A stretch of 64,000 nucleotides of DNA from Apiosordaria backusii (GCA_030549205.1 JAUKTV010000002.1:744001-808000), one strand, 5' to 3'. Numbered from the stretch's first letter, positions 26,073 through 37,136 are shown. The notes: generated by a model from the letters alone, not told the origin. Numbers and translations: made by a program.

Positions 26073-26140
26073 GCTATTTTTGGAGTAAAGCCATTTTTAG
26101 AGCAGAGCCATTTTTAGAGTAGAGCCATTTTTGGAGCATA
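26073..26140. repeat. 17-bp tandem repeat, 4 copies
   Basis: Four uninterrupted 17-bp units beginning GCYATTTTTRGAG at 26073, 26090, 26107 and 26124. They differ only by transitions, consistent with RIP acting on an array. Confidence 0.85.
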
Positions 26141-26369
26141 GCCAGTTGGCTTGACAATACAAAAAGGAACTTCTGCTCCCTGCAGAGCCAAAAACAGCTT
26201 CCACTGTCACAGTGCCAACCAAGGACTAGGTAAGGTTTCTTGTTATTGCACGAAGGAGAGAGACAGAGGAGCGAAGCTCTCTCTGAACTAGAGACCTAGA
26301 CGCGTATGCGTGTAGTCCAAGCGCTATGAACCCTGCTCTGCTGTATAACTAAGCCGCTATCCCTCAAGG

Positions 26370-29152
26370 GGAGCCAATAGGTTCACGGGTACCCGTGGAT
26401 TTAAAGGCTCACGGGTCCCGTAATGATGACTAAGCCCGCCCTCTACAAGCACAACGTATAGCGACTTCTCTCCATTATAGCTTCCAAATATAACGTTACT
26501 GCTATTACAAGTCTATTGTACTGACTATAAGGGTCTGCGGAAACCTAGTTGCAGATGGAGCTACCTAAGGCCTATACTGGTCTAGCCTGTTATGAGTATA
26601 AAGCTTGCTGCTCCTCAACATCCCTTTCTATCCTCTTCCAGATATCACCAACACCTCTTCTCCCAGTATCGAATGGTTCGTGTTCTCTCTCCTAAGCCAC
26701 CAAACCTTCAATCCTAGCATCTTCTGCTTTACTCCAATCGAAGTAGGCTATCATCTCTTCCTTCGTCCAGTCTCTTAAGCCTAATAAAGTAGTACAGCAC
26801 TTCATTATCTGCTTATAGTCAAGGTATCATTCGTAGCTTGCCTTACTATATCATAGAGGTAAATGTATTGCTTTCTGGTATTGCTGGTTGGTCTTGATGC
26901 TCCTACGCGGTTGGGCTCTATACTAAGTGTCCCTGGCCTCGATATATCTTTGATAGATTGCCTGCGGGTCCTAGTAGTCAATTGGAGTTGAAGATGGACT
27001 TAATAAAGGTAGTTAAGCGTAAGCTGGTAAAGGTATAGGCAGCGAGGGTGTAAGTAGCGAGGGTGCAGGCGGCGGGGGTATATCGTTGGCGGTGACCTGG
27101 ACTGATGACGATATGGCTATTGCTGCAAGTGAGGCCTGCTGCAATAGCTTTGTATGCTTTTGAGGATATACTTTTGAGGTCATTATATGACCTAGTGTAT
27201 GGTATCTGTTGCATTTGGGTAATGCCCTTGGCCGTGCCAATGCTTTAGCTATCTTAAATCTACTAGGCTCTCGTTTAGTATTTGACTACGGTATAGTTGA
27301 CTTGGCAGTAATAAGATTAATGCGCTGACGAGGCTTTAGAAGTAATTAGGGAGTACTATTATGTTTAAGATGCCACTATAAGGAAAAATGCTCAAGTCGA
27401 AGAACTGAGTTCTAGTTAAGTAAAACCTCTAATGTATAAACGTAGAGTAATCCTATAGATCGAGAGAAAGAACCTGAATAGATTGGCGATATTAGTGGCT
27501 CTTTTCTAATGAGGAGTTTTTACTGCTTGTCGACCTTCCTTAGAGCCTTATATAATACCCAACCACGTACTCCATTATACAGTGATCCAGAGAGCTTAAT
27601 CGGGAATCGAATTTATTGTATGGCCTAGTTGGACTTCAGCTTCCCTATTTAGTTAAGTAGAGTATACTTAATGGCCTTCTAAGCTTTAAAAAGATCCAAT
27701 GTAGATCTCTTAAGATACCCCTTTAGTAGTACATAGATACTTTTAATACATAAGGTTACTACATTCCTAAAGTAAGGGTATTAATTAACCTACGCCTTTA
27801 CTAGCTTCTCTTTATATAGATCGATCCAAGTCGTTTTAATATATCCAACCTCTTTAATATAGTATAAAAGGCACTGCTTTTTAAACTCTTCCATCCCCTT
27901 ACAGAATGTTTCCTTATTTGGCGATCTTATAATCGAATGCTAGAACTTATAGAATTCGTTCTAGGCTTTAAGTCCTTAGTGCTAGCGGATAAAGGATGGC
28001 TGGCAATGACGAAGAACCGCTTTATTTGCATGCCATAAGTATAGTAGTAAGGCGGTAGATGGAAAGTAGGTAGATATAGCGTTTATATATACGATATACC
28101 GGTCTGTTAAAACAATAGAAAGGAGTCGAGTACTGTAAAACTTGTAGAGCGATTTCAGCTGGCCTAAAGCCTAAAGATAGTCGTCTTTAGTTTCGCTGCA
28201 AAGGAATGCAAATGCAATGCAGAACGATCGTTAGTAAGCATTAACCCCGATTATGTTAAGGAGCGGTATGCCGTATTTGTTAGTCTTATATATGCAGTCC
28301 AGTAAGAGGGTATCTGGATAGGTATAAAGGTATGCTAATAAGTCTAGGTAGGCAAAAAGAACAGCTATAACCTTGCCATCTGGAGAAAACTGCATTCGAC
28401 TCTAAAATCCTTCTCTATTTAGCTAGTTAGTAAGTATATATATCGTACTCTGGCCTTCGCAAATGTCTTATCTTATAGTTATAATACGATTGTAAACGTT
28501 CTGTTAGGTTGCGATAGAATTGCTGTTCTACCGTATATACGTTCTAATATCCTTAAAAGCTACATTAGAGTTTATAAGACTTGCTAACTGGGAAGTATCG
28601 TCTTTAGATAGCTGGCGGTGCGCTGGATGAGTAGATAGATGTTAGCTTGGTTTATGATTGTGTACAGAAAACTGCTTGTTGGGGCAATACCGTAAGGTCT
28701 AGGTACCCTTATCTAGAGATTCTTTGGTTAGGACTGAGAACAGGCAGTTGGTTCCTTGGGTAGTTGTCCTCCGCTAGCGTTCTCTCGATGCGCTAGGAGG
28801 ACGATAGGATCGATCACATATATACGTGATCGTCTGTCTGCTACTCTTCTCCTTAGTCGACCTCCCAGTACTAAATGCATAGCCCTTAGTCGCAGCCCAA
28901 GCGTTGATTGACGCAAATAGGGCATCCCTCGATCCGTAATCGCGTTCCGGAAGGAGGCAGTCGTCAGCGAATGAAGCGATTGCTTTAGCCGAAAGTAGGC
29001 TCATTGCGATTTGTATCCCAAGTATGTCGCCTTGGGAGCTAACTATCGTGGAGACACGTGACGTGTTGAAAAACGCGAGGATGAGCTTAGTTATCATTAC
29101 GGGACCCGTGAGCCTTTAAATCCACGGGTACCCGTGAACCTATTGGCTTCCT
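26370..29152 (-). mobile_element. Mutator-like element (Hop-type), RIP-inactivated
   Basis: Inverted repeats of about 70 bp (26370-26440, 29083-29152) share the core CCAATAGGTTCACGGGTACC and continue through TTTAAAGGCTCACGGGTCCC. They are bracketed by a 9-bp duplication CCCTCAAGG (26361-26369) / CCCTTAAGG (29153-29161), the Mutator target size. The interior is one minus-strand transposase relic from ATG 29097 to about 26590. It holds a FAR1/WRKY-GCM1-type N-terminus (YGSRDALFASINAWAATKGY) and an MULE catalytic domain (TLLLDCIYKTNKYGIPLLNI, 28380-28260). A zinc knuckle with Cys-to-Tyr changes lies near 27200, then a proline-rich linker and a C-terminal extension (IYQRYIEARDT, RDWTKEEMIAYFDWSKAED). 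Multiple stops interrupt it. Confidence 0.9.
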
Positions 29153-29246
29153 CCCTTAAGGTTGGTTTGGTGCCGTAACATCCACATGATTACAATGCAA
29201 ACTATTGAGCCTAAGGTAGCGCTAGGATTATAATATAAAATCTTAG

Positions 29247-29398
29247 CCTCTATTAAAGCTAGAAATAGCTTCTTTTATTTTGTTTATATAGGCAGCGATG
29301 GTTTGCCTTTATTAAAGTTAAAAATAGCTTCTACGTTTTAACTTAGGTAATAAGCATAGGGAATCGTTGCCTTTACTAAAGCTATAAATGGCTTCTAA
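29247..29398. repeat. three spaced copies of a 28-bp motif
   Basis: The motif CCTTTATTAAAGYTAAAAAT followed by AGCTTCT occurs near 29247, 29306 and 29370 with spacing of about 60 bp. A fourth relative lies near 25832. These look like flanks of an older repeat later interrupted by the Mutator-like element. Confidence 0.5.
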
Positions 29399-29399
29399 T

Positions 29400-29636
29400 A
29401 GTAATATATAACAAGTCTATATAGTAGGCAATTATAGATAAAACTACGCTTTCTAATTCTTACAGTACCTTTTAGCTACACCGAACCGTTATTCAAAAGC
29501 GGTGGCTTTCGGCGCTGCCAAAATCCGCTTTTCAGCAATATGCCGAAAGCGTGACCAAACTACAACACCATACAGTACTGTAATACTGTACAGATTTCGA
29601 TGCAAATAAATTACTAACATTATCCATGACGATAAA
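29400..29636. other. non-coding flank of the HET pseudogene
   Basis: Transition from AT-rich DNA to the gene island. It contains a short palindromic tract (TACAGTACTGTAATACTGTAC at 29571-29591). No gene is seen. Confidence 0.4.
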
Positions 29637-30863
29637 ATGAAAAACACACCCTATCAGGTTTATTTAGGCCGCCCGCTGGATTTCGATGATTCATTTCGCC
29701 TCTTGTATCTGCTTCCAGGTCATCCAGAGGAGCCAGTCAGAATACGCCTGTTAAATTCTCGAATCGGACTCCTCCTTCCCACGAAGCACTCTCCTACACC
29801 TGGGGGGATCAAACATTGACCTCTACGATTGAGGTGCTCTCTGACGAAGACGAGTCAAGCGCCAAACCAGTCACCGAAATATGCATCACAGCCAACTGTC
29901 ATGCAGCTCTCAAGCGCCTCCGGAGCCGTGAAGCTGACCGGATTCCGTGGGTCGACTCGATCTGCATCAACCAGTCGGTTGTGTCTGAGCGAAATCATCA
30001 GGTCAATCTCATGAGACGTATTTACCAGACAGCTTCCAGAGTCATCGTTTATCTCGACGAGAGCTGTGAGAACAGCCGCGAAGTGATACCGCCATCCTCT
30101 CACTTGCAAATGCCGAGCATGATAATGCTGTTCAGCAATACCGGAAAAGCATGAAATAATATTCGGAAGCCGAACGCAATCCAGAAGCAGAGGCTTGGAC
30201 CATGTCACCAGAGATCAAGGTGGACTATTCTCGCTCAGCCCCCGAGATCTTCACCGACATCGCCGATGATTTCTTCCCACTCTCTGAATGGGACAAACTC
30301 TGTGGTCTTGGGCGCTACTACCGATATCATACATGCTCAAAGTTCCATAACTTTAGGGATTTCCTTGCAACTCAAATCCACCCTTGGCTTCGGATGAATA
30401 GCGAAGGCGGCATCAGCGACAGGTGGATACCGCATCGATCCGGTCAAGCACTGGTATGATCTTCTTCGACGCTGGTACAGAACGCTGGCCAAAGGTGACG
30501 GCTATGGAAGTGAGCCTTTGCAATCCCTACTTTCCTCGGCCACTTTTTGATCACTCGATCATCTACAGCTCGATATAATCTTCTCCAAGTGTGACGGCAG
30601 AAAACTTGCTGTCACCGACACTGGTCTCGTCGGACTCGTACCAGCGAATGCGGAGAATAGGTGATACCCTGTGGGTGTTGGAAGAGCTAGACATGCCATT
30701 TGTTTGCAGAAAGAAGGCTTCCGAGGAGCGGAATGTCGTGACGCTTGTAAGAGCCTCCTTGTTCCGTGGGATCACGGGGTCAGAGGCCTTTAGGGAGCAC
30801 ATCAGTGACATGGAGGCAAAAGCAGCGGTACCGAGACGACTAGAGGACCTCGTCATTGTGTGA
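29637..30863 (+). pseudogene. HET-domain (heterokaryon incompatibility) pseudogene
   Basis: The HET core is recognisable across frames: ALSYTWGDQ near 29790, then RIPWVDSICINQ and NLMRRIYQTASRVIVYLDE at about 29940-30060. Then come a KVDYSRSAPEIFTDIADDFF stretch (30210) and a C-terminal GDTLWVLEELDMPFV block (30660) resembling the usual HET tail. Frames change near 29770 and after about 30080, and the segment that normally follows the third HET motif is scrambled. An intact HET protein (usually 500-700 residues) is therefore not encoded. The base composition is normal, so this is decay by indels rather than RIP. Intact relatives trigger incompatibility cell death on hyphal fusion. Confidence 0.8.
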
Positions 30864-30968
30864 GCTCTGGACCAGACAAGACTCATTCATCCCTCTCACC
30901 GTGGTATATGAAAACATCGAATTCATCAAAGGAAGGCTGACCACACTGCGACAACCTATTTCGAAGAC

Positions 30969-32402
30969 TTATACATACACATGACAAAACGCCCCTCCCG
31001 CACCCCCAAGCCCATCATGCGCTTCAAGAACGGGGATAACATCAGCAATAAGCCACTTCAAATCAAGCTTCCTCGTCGCCGCATCCCTCCCACCAAGCGT
31101 CACCTGGGCATTAACCCGCTTATCCGGATCCTGCATCTGCCAGATCCACCAAAGCCTATCCAGCATCGCATGATGGAAATAGAAAATCGGATCACCAGGC
31201 GAGACCATCGGATCTCCCCCGGGGTCTCCTCCAGAAATGTAATGGCCAGCGGTATGGATCCCAAAATTGTACGGGTCACTCGCATTCCGGGGTGGCGTCA
31301 ACAAGGTGTTGTAGAAGGTGTTGATGTCCTTGGACTTCATGATGAGATTGTACGAGCGGTCCGCGGTGGCGCCGAGGGCGGCGTCGACGCTGATGTCGCG
31401 GCGCATGCAGCGGGGGTTGTACCCGCCGCCGCTGGGGAGGGGGTTCTTGGGGACGTTGTTCATCACTGGGGCGCCGGGACCGATGTTGGCCATGTAGCTG
31501 TTGTAGGAAGTTAGTCACCTCGGTACTGGGTGATCGGGTATAAAGAGGTACGAACTCTTTGAAGGGACCTTCAGTCACGCATCCACCTCCACCGCCGGAT
31601 TTGATTGTCCCGGTACCAGTACGAAGACCGGTGTACTTGGGATCCGGCAAGCCATTGCCGCCCATGCTTGTCGCGTTGCCATTGAACAGGGCTGAGTTCT
31701 TGGGGTCTTTGGTGTAGCGGTCGTAGTTCATGTACTATAGCCGTTAGCACACTTTGTACTACGACGGAAATCTTCAAGAAGATGGAGACGTACTGGGTGG
31801 TATCCCTTGTAGCCACACTCATTACGAAGAGCCAACTCGTAGGCAAGGAGGAAGTACTTGTGCGCAGGGAACAAGCCGATCGTGTCATGCAGAGATCCGG
31901 CGTTCGTGAGGTGGTATGCCATGAAATCGTCGTACCGGCTCCGAGCTCCTGGGAACTGGTCCTTTGGTGCCTTGGAGGGTGCCTTCATGAGGCAGAGCGT
32001 GGCGTTGATGAAGTCGGACCGCTGCTCGATGGTCATGTCGCCCCTATAATACAAGTACCTAAGCAAGGTAGACCTAAAGCGAGGACAATCACTGAGGGTA
32101 GGCGTACCACTCCCTCCGTACTCCCGCATTCTCCAGCGTGCAGCCGTTGTTCTTGCCCGCGGCAATCTTCTTGTTCATGTACGCCTCAACGTTGGTCATG
32201 GTCGCCTCCTCCAGCTTGTCGACGACATCCAAGGGGTAAAAGCCGTTTCGTTGGCTGGTATGATGTCCATGAGTTAGCCCGTCACTCAAATAGCGAGCAA
32301 TAGACACACTTACACGTTCACCATGGTTCTCCAATCCCTCGGTGCCACGACCCCCGCGAGGGCCGAGGGTAGTAGGACGGAAACACTGAAGATGGACCAC
32401 AT
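30969..32402 (-). CDS. secreted tyrosinase
   Basis: Five exons (32402-32314, 32254-32108, 32043-31794, 31734-31556, 31497-30969), each joined in phase through gt...ag introns of 58-64 nt, three with a ctaac branch site. They give 397 residues. The ATG at 32402 starts a hydrophobic signal peptide (about residues 1-18), so secretion is likely. CuA ligands are H123, H131 and H140 (AYHL, SLHDT, PAHKYF). CuB ligands are H303, H307 and H330/H331 (IHTAGH, FYFHH). All six positions are present, so a type-3 copper phenol oxidase activity is plausible. Fungal relatives normally have a YWDW motif after GYxGYxP; here it is YMNY (163-166), which is unusual. Some related fungal proteins act in RiPP or pigment pathways, but no precursor gene was seen nearby. 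Confidence 0.9.
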
Positions 32403-32409
32403 TTTCGAG

Positions 32410-33374
32410 GAGCGTTTGTTGAGCAAGACGCCAGGGTCTTCGGTCTCGAGAACATTTCTGGGTTAAAGGGACTTTTTGTAATACGCTCACGCGCTCTCTT
32501 CGAGGCATGCCTGACCTGTGTGAGGGGGCAATTTGATTGCGTTGTCCCCTCGGTCCCATATGGTCATACTAAAGCTCATGGCGATGATTGGACTGGTTAT
32601 TCGACTGGTCCCTGCGGGTGGCTCCGGCATTTGAGTTTCTGCTGGGGAGAGGCCAACCTTAAACTGCCGTCGTTCCGAGCCGTGGTTTTGGATACCTTAC
32701 CTACCCCAGAATGTTGACTACCCGATTGGGTTACGTGTTTCCTTTCGTGCAATGTTCCACTTGTGTGGCGGTTGAAGATAGAGGGCATTATGTTTGGTGC
32801 AGTCGGTTTCTGGCCGATGATCCAAGAAGTGAAGATGAATCCGACTGTTTGACTCAACGCATTGAACAGGCAGACATTAAAAAGATCTATCTTACGTGGT
32901 TATGAAGCTGTTGTGCCTCTATCATACGCACAGCAGACTGATGTTTCATAAATCTAAGCCCCATCAAACATGGAGGTACCTTATGCAGCATCGCAGAAGC
33001 TGGTCGAGGTAGGTAGGTATGGGGACGTGGTACCATTCATACCACGGCCGGCACATATGTTGCTGCAACCAAGTCGACAACTCCTACGCAATCATACGTG
33101 GCAACCACCCCTCTCCCCGCAGAAGCCTCCATCTATCTGATGGTAACCAATGACGATCCAATAGATTGAGTTGGCATTGCTTGTTCCGTTAGCCACCCTT
33201 TGCCGTTCAGCCGAGAGACTTCCTGCCGGCAGTTCCCCCTGTCGTGAGACTGGCACCCCATTCGTACCATATATGAGATTCAACCACAACTAGGTATCTT
33301 ACCTTGCAAACCTAACGGGATAAAAACTGGTTGAGATAAACTTTTGATGCTCGGTTCGGAAATTCACGGACAAA
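32410..33374. other. intergenic between divergent tyrosinase and secreted-protein genes
   Basis: Shared upstream region of two divergently transcribed genes for exported proteins. ORFs within it are short and lack motifs. No TATA box with clear placement was chosen. Confidence 0.4.
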
Positions 33375-33934
33375 ATGCGCACAGCCTGGACATTTCTCGC
33401 GGCTCTACTCTGCGGAGCTATCGCTACCCTAGCGGCGGAGGACTGCACCGCAACCTCCCAATACCCTTCCTACTGGAAGATCGATGACCTGGTACTAAAG
33501 GTATACGACTGGGACAACGGGGGTTCGATGGGCACGTTTGGGTTCACGTCTTACTCCTCGGCGACGAACAGAACGGTGGAGTGTCTGGCGCAGGACGTTG
33601 ACCTAGCAAAGTTGCAGTGGTCCCAATGCAGCGACCCTGGGGTTGAGTTTCAATTTGACTTCGATGATATGAGCTTGAGTTTGAGGGAAACGTGGACGTG
33701 TTCGGGGTCTCCAGGGTGAGCATTTTCTTGTACACTTGGGCTTTGCTGCCGTGGGCAGGAGAAAGAAAAGGTTGGGCTAACCTCTTCCTAAGAATTACGT
33801 TCAATGCCAATGCGACGGGACTCATGATGTTGCACGGCTGTCTGGACAGTGACACGGAGAAAGGGGTTGAGTCGGATTGCCATGTGATGGAGTTTGACAT
33901 GGCGGCTGATGTAACATCATCAGGGATGACATAG
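33375..33934 (+). CDS. small secreted cysteine-containing protein
   Basis: ATG 33375 begins a clear signal peptide (MRTAWTFLAALLCGAIATLA, cleavage after about residue 21). Exon 1 (33375-33715) and exon 2 (33793-33934) join in phase across an intron 33716-33792 (gtgagc donor, ctaac branch, ctaag acceptor). They give 160 residues with about six cysteines after the signal. A repeated beta-rich pattern (Cys-flanked, ending in ITFNANATG) resembles the Alternaria AA1-like group of small secreted proteins, but I can only call it similar. Likely extracellular; an effector role is inference from size and Cys content. Confidence 0.7.
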
Positions 33935-33939
33935 GTGCT

Positions 33940-34579
33940 TTTGAATTTTCTGGCGCCGGCAGAAGAGCATTCGAACACACACATATGGGGCAGAGATGGC
34001 TGTTTGGGTGAAAAAAAAAAATCTAACTCGTGAGGTTATTCCCATCGCTCGTCTTCAAGTGGCCAATTGAATGCGGTTATATCTATGAACCTCCAGGACG
34101 TGGGAGTCGACTGGAGTAGAATGAGTTACCCATCTGTCGGCCTGTGACGAGACAAGCTACCAAAGCTTGATATGTTATAGGTTCTGTTGAAGAAAAAAAT
34201 GTTTTTTCATTCGAAGATTTGTTGAAGTTATTCCCAGAATTATCGATGTCGCTAACGGGCCGCTGCGCCGTCGTAAATGCGCGGGCCTTGTGTAAAATCC
34301 CACACGGGTACCTGAATGAGGCGGAGCATAGGTTAGTACTAGGGTTGGCAACTGGTTCTAGACCCAGGCTGGAAATAAGCGCTTTGTTTTCCCCTTTTGC
34401 CAATCCGCAGCTGGAAGTCCTAGGGTCATTAGGTAAGAGGGGATAAGGGGCCGCCAAGGGTCACACATACGGAGGATCATACCACGTCAGCCTCGGGCTC
34501 ATAAAATGCCGTCTTCTCCCATCAGAACATGGTCAGTGTCCTCCGGGCCTCCTGACTGTCTCCCGCCTCAGCTGTTAAG
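33940..34579. other. intergenic, no supported gene
   Basis: Contains an A-run (34012-34021) and normal-composition DNA. ORFs on both strands lack an ATG in context, motifs or splice support. Confidence 0.4.
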
Positions 34580-35323
34580 ATGCGACTCTCCCCGTCACAT
34601 AACAGCTCGTACCCTCTCATTGTCATTCTCAGCGCTTCAATTCTCCCAGTATGGTCCCAGTCGACAGTGAGGATATTACCCCTAGGCGACTCCATCACCG
34701 GCGGCCCCGAAAGCTGCTGGCAAGCCCTCCTCTGGCGCCGCCTCCAGCAAGCCTCCATCACCAACACCAAGTTCGTCGGCTCCCGGTCTGGTCAACAGTG
34801 CGGTTTCGAATATGACGGGGCAAACGAAGGGCACGTTATGATACAGGCCACGGGAATCGTCTCGGAAGGGAAACTTGTTCCGTGGCTGGAGAGTTCCAAG
34901 CCTGATGTGGTGATGATGCACTTGGGAACTAACGACGTGTTGAACAACAAGCCGACGGCGGAGATCTTGCAGGCGTTTGGGACGATGGTCGATTGGATGA
35001 GGGAGAGTAAGAAGGCTATGAGGATTATCGTTGCTCAGATCATTCCGTTGGACTCCGTGTTTTGTGAAGAGTGTGGGGAGAGAGTGGTCAGGTTGAACGA
35101 AGCGATTCCAGAGTGGGCTAAGGGGATGAATACAACGGAGAGTGTGATCGAGGTGGTGGATTGTTGGACGGGGTTCGACACGGATAGTATGACCAGCGAT
35201 GGGGTGCATCCTAACAATGCCGGGAATGAGAAGGTGGCCGAGTGCTGGTTTAAGCCGTTGAGTAGGGCGATCAAGTCGGTGGGTGGGGAGAGGAGGTTTC
35301 AGCGGCAGCATCACCGGGAATGA
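34580..35323 (+). CDS. SGNH-hydrolase, CE3-type acetylxylan esterase
   Basis: A single 247-residue exon with a signal peptide (to about residue 26). SGNH blocks are in order: GDSITGG with nucleophile S38, a GANEGH block (80-85) with the Gly, LGTND with N118, and SDGVHPN supplying D207/H210. The VRILPLGDSITGG...CWQALLWRRLQ signature is that of carbohydrate esterase family 3, which removes acetyl groups from xylan or other polysaccharides outside the cell. Length is normal for a single-domain CE3. There is no carbohydrate-binding module. A neighbouring gene for a secreted protein lies upstream on the same strand, about 650 bp away. Confidence 0.9.
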   Translation: MRLSPSHNSSYPLIVILSASILPVWSQSTVRILPLGDSITGGPESCWQALLWRRLQQASITNTKFVGSRSGQQCGFEYDGANEGHVMIQATGIVSEGKLVPWLESSKPDVVMMHLGTNDVLNNKPTAEILQAFGTMVDWMRESKKAMRIIVAQIIPLDSVFCEECGERVVRLNEAIPEWAKGMNTTESVIEVVDCWTGFDTDSMTSDGVHPNNAGNEKVAECWFKPLSRAIKSVGGERRFQRQHHRE

Positions 35324-35466
35324 GTGCAGGGAGCAAGTTGGGCATCGCGGCGGTGGCAGTGACGGTTTTGTGCAGGTGGTGGTGGTAGGGGAGCAACAGA
35401 GACAAGACGGCGAAATATATACCACCTTTTGGCTCATCACACCAGCGAAGTAGCTAACACTGCAGC

Positions 35467-35590
35467 TTGTGTATAGCGCAGTGGTCAGAGAGCCGCGAGC
35501 AACCCGACCTGGCCAGTCAAGAGTGGTGTGTGTAGACCGGCCTGACCCTTCGCTTGGTGGTGGGTTCGACTCCCATCCAGTTCTTTTTCT
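35467..35590 (+). ncRNA. tRNA-like Pol III unit (tRNA fossil or SINE head)
   Basis: TAGCGCAGTGG (35474-35484) matches the A box, and GGTTCGACTCC (35563-35573) matches the B box exactly. A TTTTT run follows at 35583. The T arm folds (GTGGG/CCCAT), but the 3' acceptor strand CCAGTTC does not pair with the sequence before the A box. The boxes are about 90 nt apart, which would require an intron in a true tRNA. So it is either a degenerate tRNA or a tRNA-derived SINE head. Confidence 0.45.
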
Positions 35591-35753
35591 GGAATTTATT
35601 TTGGAGTTTAGTGACGGCCCATAAGAAATTATACGTAACCATGATTGTGATTAATGTCTTTGAGTATCTAACATACCTAGGCACCGAGACTAAACATTTC
35701 TCGAAGAAAACAATAAACATTAGACATAGATATAACAATGAACCTTCGGTCCT

Positions 35754-37136
35754 TTAAACAGCTCGGAACCCATCACCTGCTGACCCCAGACTCGCGTCAG
35801 GTTGCTGAGGGGACGAAGGTGACTGAGGCTGAACAGGTGGCAACGTCGGCCCAACGACGGCTGCCCCGGACCCCGTTGAGGCGAGGACTGCATTGGGATT
35901 ACCCAACACCGGCCCCGAAGAAGCAGCAGTAGTCCCACTAATCACCGAAGAAGGAGGACCGGGGTAAGCCGGCAGAGGCGTATCGTCCTCCTCCCTCTGA
36001 CCTCCCGCAGGCCCTCCATCACCGCCGCCAGTACCACCGCCCCTCCGCATCTCAATCCTCTCCTCGCGACGAACCGCCTTCCTCTCCCCCAACCAAGCCA
36101 CCGGATACCGATGCCTAAATCCAAACTGACACCACAACTTGATCTTCGTCTTCAGCTGCATCGTCTTCCACTGCTGCCTGAACTCGGCCCGGTCTTCAGG
36201 GCTCCTCCTTTTCTCTATTATCGTGAAACCGACCACGAAAATGAAGATCGAAGCCCAGCACACGGTTCCCATCCGGAGACACGTCTTGCCCAGCGTCAGC
36301 CGCCTGAACCAGAAGAAGTTTTCGACAAATCCAAGAAGAATGATAGACGGAATGACAGCCGCGACGATAATCATCCACGGCTCGAGCTTGCTGCATTTCC
36401 CCGCGTAGGTGTAAGGGCAGAGCTCGGCTTGGGTCGGCGGTCGCGGCTCGCCAGGGAGATAGCAGTGTTGGACGTAGGATGTGTTGAGCCTGTCGAGATC
36501 CAACCTGTAGAACGGGTAGTTTCCGTTCAAAGGGGGCCCACCGTAGCGGGTTGGGGGTAGATCTGTTGCCTTGACGTGGATAGTCCTGGTCATTTTTGTT
36601 ATCGTGAGGGATTCGTGGTAAGTACTTGTGTACGACTTGACTGGAAGGATGGTGGCTTTGGGGAGCAGATATTCGGTGAGGAACTCGGACGGGAGGTAGT
36701 CGCCCCAGTCGCTGAGCGGAGTAGATGTGGTATACTCAAATGAGGTCGGGCAGCTGGCGGGGGCGGTGAGAGTGTGGTGAATTATCCAATTGTCGGTTGT
36801 CGATTCGGTCCCGGTCGACATGATATGGAACCGGGACCAGCTTTCGAGCTCTGAACGGGGAATGGAGTCGGCGGGCAGGATGATGGTTACCATTGCAACG
36901 TCCCAGTCACGGTTGGTTACCGTTGTGGTCGACCTCGGCGAAACGCCGGAGGGTATGTTGGTATGCTTCACTTTGTAAGGGCGGTCCGCAATGAATGTTG
37001 TGTAGCATGATGTTAGTTCGGCTGTGTCCTCCGGATCACAGCCATGTGGTAAGTATGTTGTTGCATAGGCCTGTAACTCTGTGCCAGTCCACCCCGTCCA
37101 CTCACTGGCCAATGTTGGCTGAAGGGCACTGGTCAT
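35754..37136 (-). CDS. fungal membrane protein with extracellular N-terminal domain
   Basis: The open frame from ATG 37136 gives 460 residues. The frame is open further upstream but has no ATG there. The N-terminal about 250 residues are Ser/Thr/Tyr-rich with several cysteines (HGCDPEDTAELTSCYTTF) and no strong signal peptide. Two membrane spans follow: one in PWMIIVAAVIPSIILLGFVE and one in ASIFIFVVGFTIIE. Then come a basic cytosolic segment (ERKAVRREERIEMRR) and a low-complexity Gly/Pro/Gln tail containing a TPLPAYPG motif. This layout is common among uncharacterised Pezizomycotina membrane proteins. No enzymatic domain is seen. The start may be wrong if an upstream exon supplies a signal peptide. 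Confidence 0.65.
   Translation of the reverse strand: MTSALQPTLASEWTGWTGTELQAYATTYLPHGCDPEDTAELTSCYTTFIADRPYKVKHTNIPSGVSPRSTTTVTNRDWDVAMVTIILPADSIPRSELESWSRFHIMSTGTESTTDNWIIHHTLTAPASCPTSFEYTTSTPLSDWGDYLPSEFLTEYLLPKATILPVKSYTSTYHESLTITKMTRTIHVKATDLPPTRYGGPPLNGNYPFYRLDLDRLNTSYVQHCYLPGEPRPPTQAELCPYTYAGKCSKLEPWMIIVAAVIPSIILLGFVENFFWFRRLTLGKTCLRMGTVCWASIFIFVVGFTIIEKRRSPEDRAEFRQQWKTMQLKTKIKLWCQFGFRHRYPVAWLGERKAVRREERIEMRRGGGTGGGDGGPAGGQREEDDTPLPAYPGPPSSVISGTTAASSGPVLGNPNAVLASTGSGAAVVGPTLPPVQPQSPSSPQQPDASLGSAGDGFRAV

Noticed and set aside
33544..33984. 146-codon minus ORF
   Set aside because: Antisense to the secreted-protein gene; that gene has a signal peptide and a clean intron.
34083..34457. 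124-codon minus ORF
   Set aside because: It opens on TTG, has no motif, and codon use is unlike neighbouring genes.
34682..35440. 252-codon minus-strand ORF
   Set aside because: Antisense shadow of the CE3 esterase; Pro/His-rich composition, no motif.
35467..35590. Functional tRNA gene
   Set aside because: The acceptor stem does not pair and box spacing is too long without an identifiable intron; kept only as tRNA-like.
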